Part shown: positions 44,595-53,377 of the stretch, piece after piece
Layout: every line of letters starts with the position of its first letter
How positions within the stretch are numbered: the stretch's first letter is position 1
Source of the DNA: Pelomonas sp. Root1217
Lineage (GTDB): Bacteria > Pseudomonadota > Gammaproteobacteria > Burkholderiales > Burkholderiaceae_C
Length of the DNA: 64,000 nt
Assembly (NCBI RefSeq): GCF_001425705.1
Contig: NZ_LMDC01000027.1
Coordinates: 313,515-377,514, forward strand
Direction of reading: 5' to 3'
Notes under the pieces: generated by a model
Seen by the model: only the letters and a program-made list of their open reading frames with translations
Database searches by the model: none
Told to the model about the DNA's origin: nothing
Position numbers and translations under genes: made by a program

Positions 44595-44624
44595 GGCTCG
44601 CCGATATCAAGCAAAGCAATTGAA

Positions 44625-45650
44625 ATGAACTTCCCTGACCTGCCGGCCCTGGCCGAGCCCGGACTTGCGGCGCGCGTGCAGCACGCCATCGATCACAAGA
44701 CCAAGCCTTTGGGTGCCCTCGGCCGCGTTGAGACCCTGGCCCTGCAACTGGCACTGATCCAGGGCGTCGAGCGGCCCACGCTGCGCGAACCCCAATTGGC
44801 GGTCTATGCTGCCGACCATGGCCTGTCCCGGCGCGGCGTGTCGGCCTACCCGCGTGAAGTCACGCCGCAGATGGTCGCCAACATGCTGGCCGGCGGCGCG
44901 GCCGTGTCCGTGCTGGCGCGTCAACAAGGTCTGACGCTGACGATCGCCGACTGCGGGGTCGATGCGCCGCTTGCCGACGGGGCCGTCGACCTGCGTATTG
45001 CAGCGGGCACGGCTGACGCAAGCGCCGGGCCGGCGATGACGGGCGAACAAGCCGAGCGTGCGCTGCGCAACGGCGTGGCCTTCGTCGAACGCCTGCCCGG
45101 CAACGCGCTGCTGCTGGGCGAAATGGGCATCGGCAACACCTCGTCGGCGAGCCTGCTGATGCAGCGCCTGACCGGGCTGCCGCTGGCGGATTGCGTGGGC
45201 CGCGGCACCGGGCTGGACGACGCTGGCCTGACACGCAAGCTCGAAGTGCTCGGCGAGGCCCTGGCCGCCAATGCGCATGCGCTGGGCACGCTGCAGCTGG
45301 CCGCTGCCTTCGGCGGCTTCGAAATCGTCACCATGGCCGGCAGCGTCATCGCCGCCGCCGCGCAACGGCGCGTTGTCGTCGTCGACGGTTTCATCACGAC
45401 CGCGGCCGTCGCGCTGGCCGAGGCGCTGCACCCAGGCGTGCTTGTGGCTTGCGTGTTCGCCCATCGCTCGGCCGAGGGGCCCCATGCGCGCTGGCTGCAA
45501 CAATTGGGTGTGCGCCCGCTGCTGGACCTGGACCTGCGCCTGGGCGAGGGCAGTGGTGCGGCGCTGGCCTGGCCACTGCTGACGGCCGCCTGTGCGCTGC
45601 TGGCCGACATGGCCAGCTTCGACAGCGCCGGCGTCAGCAACCGCGAGTAG
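44625..45650 (+). CDS. cobT: Nicotinate-nucleotide-dimethylbenzimidazole phosphoribosyltransferase
   Basis: 341 residues. It activates dimethylbenzimidazole as alpha-ribazole phosphate for B12. Motifs: HKTKPLGALGRVETLALQLA-type opening, AADHGLSRRGVSAYP, GEMGIGNTSSASLL, GRGTGLDD and the active-site region near LADMASFDSAGV. Cytoplasmic. Followed 4 bp later by cobS. I found no cobalamin riboswitch upstream. Confidence 0.95.
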   Translation: MNFPDLPALAEPGLAARVQHAIDHKTKPLGALGRVETLALQLALIQGVERPTLREPQLAVYAADHGLSRRGVSAYPREVTPQMVANMLAGGAAVSVLARQQGLTLTIADCGVDAPLADGAVDLRIAAGTADASAGPAMTGEQAERALRNGVAFVERLPGNALLLGEMGIGNTSSASLLMQRLTGLPLADCVGRGTGLDDAGLTRKLEVLGEALAANAHALGTLQLAAAFGGFEIVTMAGSVIAAAAQRRVVVVDGFITTAAVALAEALHPGVLVACVFAHRSAEGPHARWLQQLGVRPLLDLDLRLGEGSGAALAWPLLTAACALLADMASFDSAGVSNRE

Positions 45651-45654
45651 CCCT

Positions 45655-46416
45655 GTGCGGCTTTTCCTCGTCGCGCTGCAATTCCTGACGCGCCTGCCGG
45701 TGCGGCTGGAGCGCTTCGAGCCGGCCTGGCTGAACGACTGCGTGCGGCACTTCCCGCTCGTGGGTGCACTGGTCGGTGGTGTCGGCGCACTGGTGCTGGC
45801 GGGGGCCGGTCAGTTGTGGCCGGCCTGGGTGGCCGCGGTGCTGGCGCTCGCGGCCACCGTCGTGCTGACCGGCGGCTTCCATGAAGATGGCTTGGCCGAC
45901 ACCTTCGATGCGTTGGGTGGCGTGGTCAGTCGCGACAAGGCGCTGATGATCATGAAGGACTCGCGCATCGGCAGCTTTGGCGCTTTGGCGCTGGGCCTGA
46001 GCCTGCTGCTGCGCGCGGCGCTGCTGGCCGTGTTGGCAACGCGACCGCTGCTGATTGCCGTGGCTGCCTTGCTGGCCAGCCACGCCTTTGCTCGCGCTAC
46101 GGCCGTCGGTGTGATGGTCAGCCTGCCCTACGGCGGCGATGCGGAGCATGCCAAGGCCAAGCCACTGGCAATGGCCGTGGCGCCCGGCAATTTCGCCATT
46201 GCGCTGGCCTGGTGTGGCTTACTGCTGCTGATGCTCGCGGCCGGTGGCGTGTATCTGCCGCGCCTGCTGGTTGCTGCAGGTGCGGCGGTCTTCGCCGCAC
46301 TGCTGATGCGTCAGTGGCTGAAGCGCCGTCTTGGCGGCTACACGGGCGACGGCCTGGGCGCGACCGAGCAACTGGCTGAGATTGCCGTGCTTCTGGCTTT
46401 CACGGCCTCGCTCTGA
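45655..46416 (+). CDS. cobS: Adenosylcobinamide-GDP ribazoletransferase
   Basis: 253 residues from a GTG 4 bp after cobT. Integral membrane enzyme with about six helices that joins GDP-cobinamide and alpha-ribazole. Signature FLTRLPVRLERFEPAWLN, GGFHEDGLADTFDALGG and MKDSRIGSFGALAL with Asp/Glu metal ligands; the ending YTGDGLGATEQLAEIAVLLA is typical. Confidence 0.95.
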   Translation: MRLFLVALQFLTRLPVRLERFEPAWLNDCVRHFPLVGALVGGVGALVLAGAGQLWPAWVAAVLALAATVVLTGGFHEDGLADTFDALGGVVSRDKALMIMKDSRIGSFGALALGLSLLLRAALLAVLATRPLLIAVAALLASHAFARATAVGVMVSLPYGGDAEHAKAKPLAMAVAPGNFAIALAWCGLLLLMLAAGGVYLPRLLVAAGAAVFAALLMRQWLKRRLGGYTGDGLGATEQLAEIAVLLAFTASL

Positions 46417-46421
46417 ATCCC

Positions 46422-46937
46422 GTGTTCACGATCTGGCGCCACCCCAGGCCCGTCGGCGCCGAGGGCCGCTGCATCGGCAATCGCACCGATCTGCCCATCA
46501 ACCCCCGCAAGGCCAAGCGCCTGGCTCATCGCATTCGCGCCCATGCCCGCCGGCACGGGTTGCCGCGCGAGGTCGTGACCTCGCCGCTGGCCCGTGCCGC
46601 ATCGGTAGGGCGTTGGTTGAAGCGATGGGGCTTCCTGTGGCGTGTCGATCCATCCTTGGCGGAGATGGACTTCGGTCGCTGGGACGGCCAGCTCTGGAGC
46701 GCAATCTCGGCGGTGGAATTCGAGCGCTGGACGCGCGACTTCTGCGGTTTCGAATTCGATGGTGGCGAATCCCTCAATGCGCTGCTGCTGCGCGCGGCCG
46801 CCTGGCAGCCACCGTGCGCTCTGGCCGTGGGCCACGGCGGCTGGATCAATGCCTGGGCTTGGCGCGGCGATCCGCCCACGCCCGCCGGCTGGCCCAAGGC
46901 GCTGGCCTATGCAGCCAGCCGGTCCGGCGATTTCTGA
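46422..46937 (+). CDS. Alpha-ribazole phosphatase-like histidine phosphatase
   Basis: 171 residues from a GTG 5 bp after cobS. Histidine-phosphatase fold: IWRHPRPVGAEGRCIG (phospho-accepting His in RHP), VTSPLARA, LAEMDFGRWDGQ (acid Glu) and VGHGGWI. The cob context suggests CobC. The usual RHG is RHP here, which is seen in CobC-like proteins. The gene's end overlaps the convergent acyltransferase by 31 bp. Confidence 0.85.
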   Translation: MFTIWRHPRPVGAEGRCIGNRTDLPINPRKAKRLAHRIRAHARRHGLPREVVTSPLARAASVGRWLKRWGFLWRVDPSLAEMDFGRWDGQLWSAISAVEFERWTRDFCGFEFDGGESLNALLLRAAAWQPPCALAVGHGGWINAWAWRGDPPTPAGWPKALAYAASRSGDF

Positions 46938-48106
46938 AGCCGGCGGCGCAGGGCCGCCGTGGCTGCCGAGGTGGCCCGCATCGCCGGCGCCTCGATGAAG
47001 CGATAGCTGGCGTGGCTGGCCAGCACGAGAACCGGCGTCAGCGCCAGCACCCAGCCCCAGTGCACGGCTGCCGGCAAGGCGGCACCTGGCCGATCAACGC
47101 CAAGCACCAAATGAAAGAGGCTGAACAGCAGGAAGCCATGCAGCAGATAGATGCTGTAGGCCGACTCCCCCAGCAGGCGCGAGACCGGATGCAGCAGCAG
47201 GCCGAAAAGGCTGTTGCCGCAGGCGATCAGCACGAAGGCCAGTGCCATCAGCCCAAGCGAACCATAGTCCGTACCAAGGGGGAACAGCGTTACAGCCGCT
47301 GCCAGGCATGCCAGGATCAACACGCTGGCAAAGTGACTGGCGGCCCAGCGGCACAGCTGTGCCGAGCGGCAGCCCACCGCGGCCGCAATGCCGCCGGCAA
47401 ACGCCCACAGGTACATAGGTTGCGCGGGCCAGTTCAGCAAGGCGGTGACAGACACCAGTCCCAGCAACAGATAGGGCCAGCGTGGCAGCACGCCGACCGT
47501 CAGCGCCAGCAGGGGCAGGGCGCCGTAGAAGAACCACTCGTAAGGCAGGGACCAGGTCACGCCGGCCACGATGATTTCGGTCACCTCGACCTGGTTGATC
47601 GGTGGATTGCCGTACATCGTGAAGCCCAGCCAGCGCAGGGCCTGCTTGGCGACGGTGCGGGCCGGCTCATGCAACTCGCCGCCCGACAGCACGGCGACCG
47701 TCGTGAACAGCAGCAGCATGACGAAGAGATACAGCGGCACGAGGCGCAGCACGCGCGACACGACCAACTGCAGCCAGTCCAGCGGCCGCTGGCGGGCGGC
47801 GATCAGCTTGGAGAAGAACAGGAAGCCCGTGATCATGAAGAACAGGTCGACGCTGCTGTGACCCAGATGGGTGTAGAGCCGCGATGGCGGCAGCTTCCAC
47901 TCACCACTGTGCTGATAGAAGTACCAGATGCAGCCGTGATGCAGGGAAACGCCCAGGGCCAGGTAGCCGCGCAGTCCGTCGATGCTGGCGAAGCGGCCCG
48001 GCGCCGGTGAGGCGCCGGCATGCCGCTGCAGCAGCGCCGCCGTGGCAAAGGCCAGCAGCAGCGCCGCCACCGCAGGCAGGGGGCTTACGGGTCCAAGCAG
48101 GTCCAA
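46907..48106 (-). CDS. Membrane acyltransferase (acyltransferase-3 family)
   Basis: 399 residues with about ten membrane helices. The family opening SIDGLRGYLALGVSLHHG contains the conserved Arg and the catalytic His pair; SSVDLFFMITGFLFFSKL and RVLRLVPLYLF follow. It would O-acylate a surface sugar or lipid. It begins with TTG 7 nt after the S9 peptidase stop, so the two are probably co-transcribed. Substrate unknown. Confidence 0.88.
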   Translation of the reverse strand: MDLLGPVSPLPAVAALLLAFATAALLQRHAGASPAPGRFASIDGLRGYLALGVSLHHGCIWYFYQHSGEWKLPPSRLYTHLGHSSVDLFFMITGFLFFSKLIAARQRPLDWLQLVVSRVLRLVPLYLFVMLLLFTTVAVLSGGELHEPARTVAKQALRWLGFTMYGNPPINQVEVTEIIVAGVTWSLPYEWFFYGALPLLALTVGVLPRWPYLLLGLVSVTALLNWPAQPMYLWAFAGGIAAAVGCRSAQLCRWAASHFASVLILACLAAAVTLFPLGTDYGSLGLMALAFVLIACGNSLFGLLLHPVSRLLGESAYSIYLLHGFLLFSLFHLVLGVDRPGAALPAAVHWGWVLALTPVLVLASHASYRFIEAPAMRATSAATAALRRRLQKSPDRLAA

Positions 48107-48113
48107 GCCGGGC

Positions 48114-50126
48114 CTACTTCAGCACGGTCTGCTGCATGAACAGCACGGTGGCGTAGAACTGGAAGTCCTGGTTGTCCTTCTTCTGGAAGCCATGGCCTTC
48201 GTTCTCGGCGCGCAGATACCAGACCGGCGTGCCACCCTGGCGCACGGTCGCGACGATCTGCTCGGCCTCGGTGTAGGGCACGCGCGGGTCGTTCTTGCCC
48301 TGGATGACGAAGAGCGGCTTCTTGATCTTGGCCGCGTTGGTCAGCGGCGAGATCTTCTCCAGATGGGCCTTCATCGCCGGGTCGCGCTCGTCGCCGTACT
48401 CGACGCGGCGCAGGTCGCGGCGGTAGCTTTCGGTGTTGTTCAGGAAGGTCACGAAGTGCGAGATACCGACGACGTCGATGGAGCCGGCGATGCGGTCGGC
48501 ATAGTTCGTCGACACGGCCAGCGTCATGTAGCCACCGTAGCTGCCGCCGGTGACGAGCACACGGGAAGCGTCGAGGTCGGGCTGGGTCGCGATCCAGTCG
48601 AGCAGGGCGCCGATGTCCTTCACCGAGTCTTCGCGCTTGAAGCCGTTGTCCATCGCCAGGAAACTTTTGCCGTAGCCGCTGGAACCGCGCACATTGGGCT
48701 GGATCAGCGCCATGCCCAGCTCCTGCACATAGTAGGCATTGCGGCCCAGGAAGCCGAAGCTGGCCTGGGACTCGGGCCCGCCGTGGATGGAGATCAGCAC
48801 CGGACGCTTGCCCGAGAACTTCTTGGGCGGGGCGGTCAGCAGGCCCGAGATCGTCGTGCCGTCAAAGCTCTTCCAGCGCACGCTCTTCTGCTCGCCGAAG
48901 CCCGCGGTGTCGACGGCGCCCGTCGCCCGGGTCCATTGCTGGACCTTGCCATCCGTGCCCAGCGAATAGATCTGGCTGGGGCCCTGGGCATTGCTGATTG
49001 AGAAAGCGAGCTCACCGCGACCGTGGTGGTAGGAAGCGGCGCCGACATTGCCATCGGGCAGTTTCGACAGGGCGGTGGCAGGCACTTCCTTGGCAGTCGC
49101 CGCATCGAAAAAATGCAGCTCGTCGCGGCCATCCACATTGAACTGGGCCGCCAGCCTGGCACCGTCCTCGGTCAGCGTGACGCCGCTGACGTCCCAAGGG
49201 ATATGGCCGCTGACACGGTCGATGCGGCCGCTGGCGAGATCCAGCTTCATCAGCTCGCGGAACTCGCCCGCGCGGTCGCTGGCGATCCACAGCGAGCGGC
49301 CGTCAGGCGTCCATCCGGTCGGCGCGTAGGTGGCCTTGGCCTCCTGGCTGCCCGCCGTCGGCGCGACTTGCTTGGCCACGCCGCTGTCCAGGTCCAGCAT
49401 CCAGATCTGCGATTCATTGGCCGACAGATAGCGCGTCAAGGACACCAGACGCTCGTCGGGCGAGGGGCGGCCAGCAAACCAGCCGCCGCCGTCCAGCTCG
49501 GCCAGCTTGCGCCGCGCCTCGGGCTTTTCGGGGTCCATCAGCCACAGCGTGGTGGTGATCTTGGTGCGCGTACCGCCCTGGGCGGTGCGGTCGATGGGTA
49601 CCGAGGAATAGACGAGTCGGCCGCTCCTGCGCAGCCAGGTGTTGATCGAGTGGCGCTCGTCGGGGTTGGTCAGCAGCACTGGCTGAGCGCCAGCCTGGTT
49701 CAGCGGCAGACGATAGAGCTGCGCGACTTCGTTGCCGCCTGTGGCGCGCTCGAAGACGATGTACCGACCGTTGCGCGGCTCGTAGCTCGCGCGCACGACC
49801 GGGTCGATACCGTCGGTGAGCTGCTCGCCGTCGGTCAGCGGCGTCGTCACGCGGAAGATCTGCGCCGTGTTGGCACCGGCCTTGCGGTGGCTGACCAGCA
49901 TCTCGCGCTGGGTCGGGTGCCAGTCGGCGAAGGCGTGGCCGCGGAAGTCGTTGTAGCGGCCGATGGCGTCAGCCAGGCTCTGGGGCACGGGCGGGATGCC
50001 CTGGATGACCAGGTTCGCATTGGGCGCAATGACGGCCGTGGAGACCGGCGCCGGCGCAGGAGAAGAGGCGCAGGCGGCCAGCAACGCCGTGCCGAGTGCA
50101 CAAAGAGAAAGACGCAAACGAATCAT
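48114..50126 (-). CDS. Lipoprotein S9-family prolyl-oligopeptidase-like peptidase
   Basis: 670 residues from the ATG at 50126 with a lipobox LLAAC (Cys19). N-terminal beta-propeller region (about 60-400, DGIDPVVRASYEPRNGRYIVFE, WMLDLDSG, WTPDGRSLWIASDRAG), then the alpha/beta hydrolase with nucleophile Ser in GGSYGGYM, Asp in QGKNDPRVP and His in NEGHGF. It likely degrades peptides in the periplasm. Upstream of the acyltransferase gene and downstream of a Tim44-like gene. Confidence 0.93.
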   Translation of the reverse strand: MIRLRLSLCALGTALLAACASSPAPAPVSTAVIAPNANLVIQGIPPVPQSLADAIGRYNDFRGHAFADWHPTQREMLVSHRKAGANTAQIFRVTTPLTDGEQLTDGIDPVVRASYEPRNGRYIVFERATGGNEVAQLYRLPLNQAGAQPVLLTNPDERHSINTWLRRSGRLVYSSVPIDRTAQGGTRTKITTTLWLMDPEKPEARRKLAELDGGGWFAGRPSPDERLVSLTRYLSANESQIWMLDLDSGVAKQVAPTAGSQEAKATYAPTGWTPDGRSLWIASDRAGEFRELMKLDLASGRIDRVSGHIPWDVSGVTLTEDGARLAAQFNVDGRDELHFFDAATAKEVPATALSKLPDGNVGAASYHHGRGELAFSISNAQGPSQIYSLGTDGKVQQWTRATGAVDTAGFGEQKSVRWKSFDGTTISGLLTAPPKKFSGKRPVLISIHGGPESQASFGFLGRNAYYVQELGMALIQPNVRGSSGYGKSFLAMDNGFKREDSVKDIGALLDWIATQPDLDASRVLVTGGSYGGYMTLAVSTNYADRIAGSIDVVGISHFVTFLNNTESYRRDLRRVEYGDERDPAMKAHLEKISPLTNAAKIKKPLFVIQGKNDPRVPYTEAEQIVATVRQGGTPVWYLRAENEGHGFQKKDNQDFQFYATVLFMQQTVLK

Positions 50127-50208
50127 GTGGGGCCTCAAAAGGAAATGGGCGCTCGAAGCGCCCATTCTCGACTGGCCCGGACTCGGGTCTAACCCGCTAT
50201 GACTTGGG

Positions 50209-51057
50209 TCATGCGGTCTGCTGGATGCCGGCAATCAGCCAGCCGTCACCGGCCTTGACCAGATGCCAGATCTCATCGAAGTCCTCCGCGGCTTGTTCGC
50301 TCTTCTCGCGCACCAGGCCCGAAAAGCGCACGGAGACGATCTGTTCCCCGGCCTCTGTCGCGACGTCGACGACGCTGGCATCGAGCTGCAGCACCTCGGT
50401 GCGCTGAGCCTGTGCGCCGCGCTCCAGCAGGTCGTGCTGGATGTTGGCGTACATCTGCGGCGTCGTGAAGCGGCGCAGGTCGGCCTGGTCGCCGGCGTCG
50501 TTGGCGGCCTGCAGGCGGATGAAGACCTGCTTGGCGAGCTTCTCGAAGCCCGCGGCGTCGAAGCCTGCGGGGGCGGCGGCAGCGCCGGAAGCCGTGGCCG
50601 CTGCCGGATTCCACGCCGGTTCGGCCGCCCGGAAGTTGGCGCCGTTGGCGCCGGCGAGCTGCGGCTTCGGCGCGGCGAAGCGGCGCACCAGGAAGCGGAT
50701 CACGAAGACCGCCACCAGGCCGAGCAGCACCATCGTCATGATGCTGGCCAGTTCGCCGCCAAAACCGAAGTGGCTGGCCAGCGCGGCCAGGCCCAGGCCT
50801 GCGGCCAGGCCGGCAATGGGGCCAAGCCAGGAGCGTTTGGGCGCCGCAGCGGGAGCGGCCGCGGGTGTTGCAGCAGCCTGTTTGCCCGGAGCGGCTTGTT
50901 GGGGCGCAGGCTGCTGGGCCGGCGGCGTTTGTGGCGTGGTCTGGGTGGGCACGCTGCGCTTCAGGCCACCACTGGAGAGGCGCTTGGCCTCGGCGTCATG
51001 GGCGGGCAGCGTGACGGCCAGCAGGGTGGCGAGGGTCACAGCAAAGATGCGGTTCAA
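50209..51057 (-). CDS. Tim44-like domain membrane protein
   Basis: 282 residues. Signal or anchor helix (1-22), a Pro/Ala/Gln-rich linker (35-75), one or two helices (about 80-125, PIAGLAAGLGLAALASHFG and SIMTMVLLGLVAVFVIRFLV), then a Tim44-like domain (about 165-282, FEKLAKQVFIRLQAANDAGD, ending with WHLVKAGDGWLIAGIQQT). In bacteria this family is often near ubiquinone-synthesis genes; role unknown here. Confidence 0.85.
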   Translation of the reverse strand: MNRIFAVTLATLLAVTLPAHDAEAKRLSSGGLKRSVPTQTTPQTPPAQQPAPQQAAPGKQAAATPAAAPAAAPKRSWLGPIAGLAAGLGLAALASHFGFGGELASIMTMVLLGLVAVFVIRFLVRRFAAPKPQLAGANGANFRAAEPAWNPAAATASGAAAAPAGFDAAGFEKLAKQVFIRLQAANDAGDQADLRRFTTPQMYANIQHDLLERGAQAQRTEVLQLDASVVDVATEAGEQIVSVRFSGLVREKSEQAAEDFDEIWHLVKAGDGWLIAGIQQTA

Positions 51058-51114
51058 GCGAGTTCTCCAGAAGCTTGGAAACGAGCCGGCAGATGCAGGT
51101 TCGGATCAGGATTT

Positions 51115-51819
51115 TCAAGCGTCTCTGATGTCGGAAACGACGGTTTTCCCGAAGTCTGGCCGCATGAGAAAGCGAACAATCGCCGCGGCCGTGTCGTCCG
51201 CAGTCTGCAGTTGGCCGCCATCCTTCAGGCCCTGGAAGCGGGTCTGCTCGGGGAACCGGGTGGGGTCGGCGCCACGCAGCTGAACTTGCATGTCGGTATC
51301 GATGACGCCCGGTGCCAGCGAGACGACGCCGACGCTAGGCTCTTCCAGGGCCAGCGCACGGCTGAGATGGTCCAGCCCGGCCTTGATGGCGCAATAGGCT
51401 GCGCTGCCGGCCATGGCGCGACGGCCCAGGCCCGAGGAGATGTTGAGGATGCGGCGTATCGGTATGCCGGCCGTCTCGGCCAGGAAGACGCGGCTCAGCA
51501 GTGTGGGTGCCTCCAGGCCGACGCGCAGCGCTGAGGAAAGGCCATCGAGGGGCGAGGCGGCCAATGGGCCCGGCTCGCTGAGCAAGGCCGCGTTGTTGAT
51601 CAGCGTCGCACTGTCCCAGTGCTTGTTGGCGCGCAGCCAGGCTTGCAGTCGCTCGGCGGCGGCAACGGGATCAGCAAGGTCGAGGGTCCATTGCTCGGCC
51701 TGCAACGCCGGATTGGCTTTGCGTGCAATGCCGATGACGATATTGTCCGCTTGTGTGAGTCGCTGAACCAACGCGGCGCCCAGGCCACGCGAACTGCCGG
51801 TGACGATGTAGAGATGCAT
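51115..51819 (-). CDS. Short-chain dehydrogenase/reductase
   Basis: 234 residues. Rossmann motif TGSSRGLGAALV at 7-18, NNAAL, catalytic Ser in NISSGLG and Tyr/Lys in SAAYCAIKAGLD. Resembles sepiapterin-reductase-like SDRs (TDMQVQLRG late). Cofactor probably NADPH from the Ser-Arg after the Gly motif. The start is the ATG at 51819, 3 bp after the RluA-like gene ends. Substrate unknown. Confidence 0.9.
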   Translation of the reverse strand: MHLYIVTGSSRGLGAALVQRLTQADNIVIGIARKANPALQAEQWTLDLADPVAAAERLQAWLRANKHWDSATLINNAALLSEPGPLAASPLDGLSSALRVGLEAPTLLSRVFLAETAGIPIRRILNISSGLGRRAMAGSAAYCAIKAGLDHLSRALALEEPSVGVVSLAPGVIDTDMQVQLRGADPTRFPEQTRFQGLKDGGQLQTADDTAAAIVRFLMRPDFGKTVVSDIRDA

Positions 51820-51821
51820 GG

Positions 51822-52412
51822 TTAGAACTCCGGGGCGCAGATGAAGCGGTGATTGGCGAGGCGCAATTCGCTGGCATGCAGCAGCAGGCGCGGGCTGGCG
51901 GCGGCGAGGTCGGGCTGCGCGTACAGCGTATCGCCCAGGATGGCATGACCGATGGCGGCGAGGTGAACGCGAAGTTGATGGGTGCGGCCGGTCAGCGGTT
52001 GCAGTGCGACGCGGGTGCGGCCGCAATCATGGGCCAGCACGCGCCAGCGCGTCTGCGAGGGCTTGCCGTGTTCAAGGTCGACCTGCTGGCGCGGCCGGTT
52101 GGGCCAGTCCGCGCCGACCGGCAGGTCGATGAAGCCTTCGCCCTCCAGATGGCCGGCGACGACGGCGACATAGAGCTTGTCAATGCGGCGTTCGGCGAAG
52201 TCGGCGCTGAGATCGCGTTGGGTATCGAGGCCGCGGGCGAACAGCAGCAGGCCCGAAGTGGCCTGGTCGAGGCGATGCACGACCAACGCATCGGGGTAGA
52301 GCATTTGCACGCGGGCGCTGGCGCAATCGGCTTCGGTGCGGCCCGGCACGCTGAGCAGGCCGGCGGGCTTGTCGATGACGACCAGGCGATCGTCGGCGTG
52401 CAGCACTCGCAT
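51822..52412 (-). CDS. RluA-family RNA pseudouridine synthase
   Basis: 196 residues. Catalytic Asp in HRLDQATSGLLLFA, preceded by VIDKPAGLLSVPGR and followed by GRTHQLRVHLAAIGHAILGD. Short relative to RluA proper and without an S4 domain. It modifies rRNA or tRNA uridines, target not readable. The start overlaps the EamA stop (ATGA). Confidence 0.92.
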   Translation of the reverse strand: MRVLHADDRLVVIDKPAGLLSVPGRTEADCASARVQMLYPDALVVHRLDQATSGLLLFARGLDTQRDLSADFAERRIDKLYVAVVAGHLEGEGFIDLPVGADWPNRPRQQVDLEHGKPSQTRWRVLAHDCGRTRVALQPLTGRTHQLRVHLAAIGHAILGDTLYAQPDLAAASPRLLLHASELRLANHRFICAPEF

Positions 52413-53314
52413 CAACGTGATGAGACGAGGATGCCGGCCGCGATCAGCGCGAAAGCGACGCCGTGATACCAGGCCGGCGCGACGCCCAGCAGCGCCGCCG
52501 AGATGATGGCGGCAAACACCGGCGTCAGGTTGACGAAGAAACCGGCCAACGCCGGCCCGGCCTCGGCCACGCCCAGGCCCCAGCAGCGGTAGGCGATCAG
52601 CGACGGTCCGATGGCGACATAGGCGAGCACGGCGACCAGGGTCGGGCTCCAGTGGATGGAGGCCGGTGCAACGCCCTGTTCCACGCCCGCCGCCACGCCC
52701 GAGAACACCACGCCGAACATCAGCTGAGCCATCAGCATCTCGGCCCAGTTCCAGTCCGGCCGTTCGCCGGAGCGCAGCCCGCGCACCGGCCGCGCCAGCA
52801 TCCAGGAGTAGATGGCCCAGGTGAAGAGGGCCAGGAGCATCAACAGGTCGCCGGGTACGAATTGCACGGCCAGCAGGGCGGCGGGGTCGCCGCGTGCGAT
52901 GACGACGGCCACGCCGAGCAACGACAGGGCTGCGCCGGCCAGTTGGCGACGAGCCGGCTTCACGCCGTAGAAGACGGCACCCACGCCAAGCATCCAGACC
53001 GGCATGCTGGCGGTGATCAGCGTGACGTTCAGCGGCGACGAGGTGTGCAGCGCCAGGTATTGCAGCGAGTTGTAGCAACCCATGCCAAGAAAGCCCAGCC
53101 AGGCCAGACCACGCCAGCGCTTGAGCGCTTCCCGCGGGTCGGCCAGCAGACGGCGCGCGAGCGGTGCCAGCAGCACGAAGGCGAGCAGCCAGCGCAGCGC
53201 GTTCAGCGCCATCGGCGGGATGTCGTTGCGCACCATGCGGCCGATGACGGCGTTGCCGGCCCACAGCAGTGGTGGCAGCGTCAACAGCAGAGCAAGGCGT
53301 GGGGTCAGTTTCAT
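52412..53314 (-). CDS. EamA/DMT-family transporter
   Basis: 300 residues with ten membrane helices in two EamA repeats (about 5-140 and 150-295; PPLLWAGNAVIGRMVRNDIPP opens the first, FTWAIYSWMLARPVRGL the second). An inner-membrane exporter of an unknown metabolite. Coupled to the RluA-like gene and divergent from the quinone reductase, 63 bp apart. Confidence 0.9.
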   Translation of the reverse strand: MKLTPRLALLLTLPPLLWAGNAVIGRMVRNDIPPMALNALRWLLAFVLLAPLARRLLADPREALKRWRGLAWLGFLGMGCYNSLQYLALHTSSPLNVTLITASMPVWMLGVGAVFYGVKPARRQLAGAALSLLGVAVVIARGDPAALLAVQFVPGDLLMLLALFTWAIYSWMLARPVRGLRSGERPDWNWAEMLMAQLMFGVVFSGVAAGVEQGVAPASIHWSPTLVAVLAYVAIGPSLIAYRCWGLGVAEAGPALAGFFVNLTPVFAAIISAALLGVAPAWYHGVAFALIAAGILVSSR

Positions 53315-53377
53315 CAGGCGCCGCCGCGTGGGCCAAAGGGCTGGCACGATACCGGACTCGCGAACAGGAGACGCCGC

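Noticed and set aside
44457-44624. Cobalamin riboswitch before cobT
   Set aside because: The conserved B12 box (GCCACTG) and AAGGGAA-type core are absent, and the same structure recurs at 57041 with no cob gene nearby.
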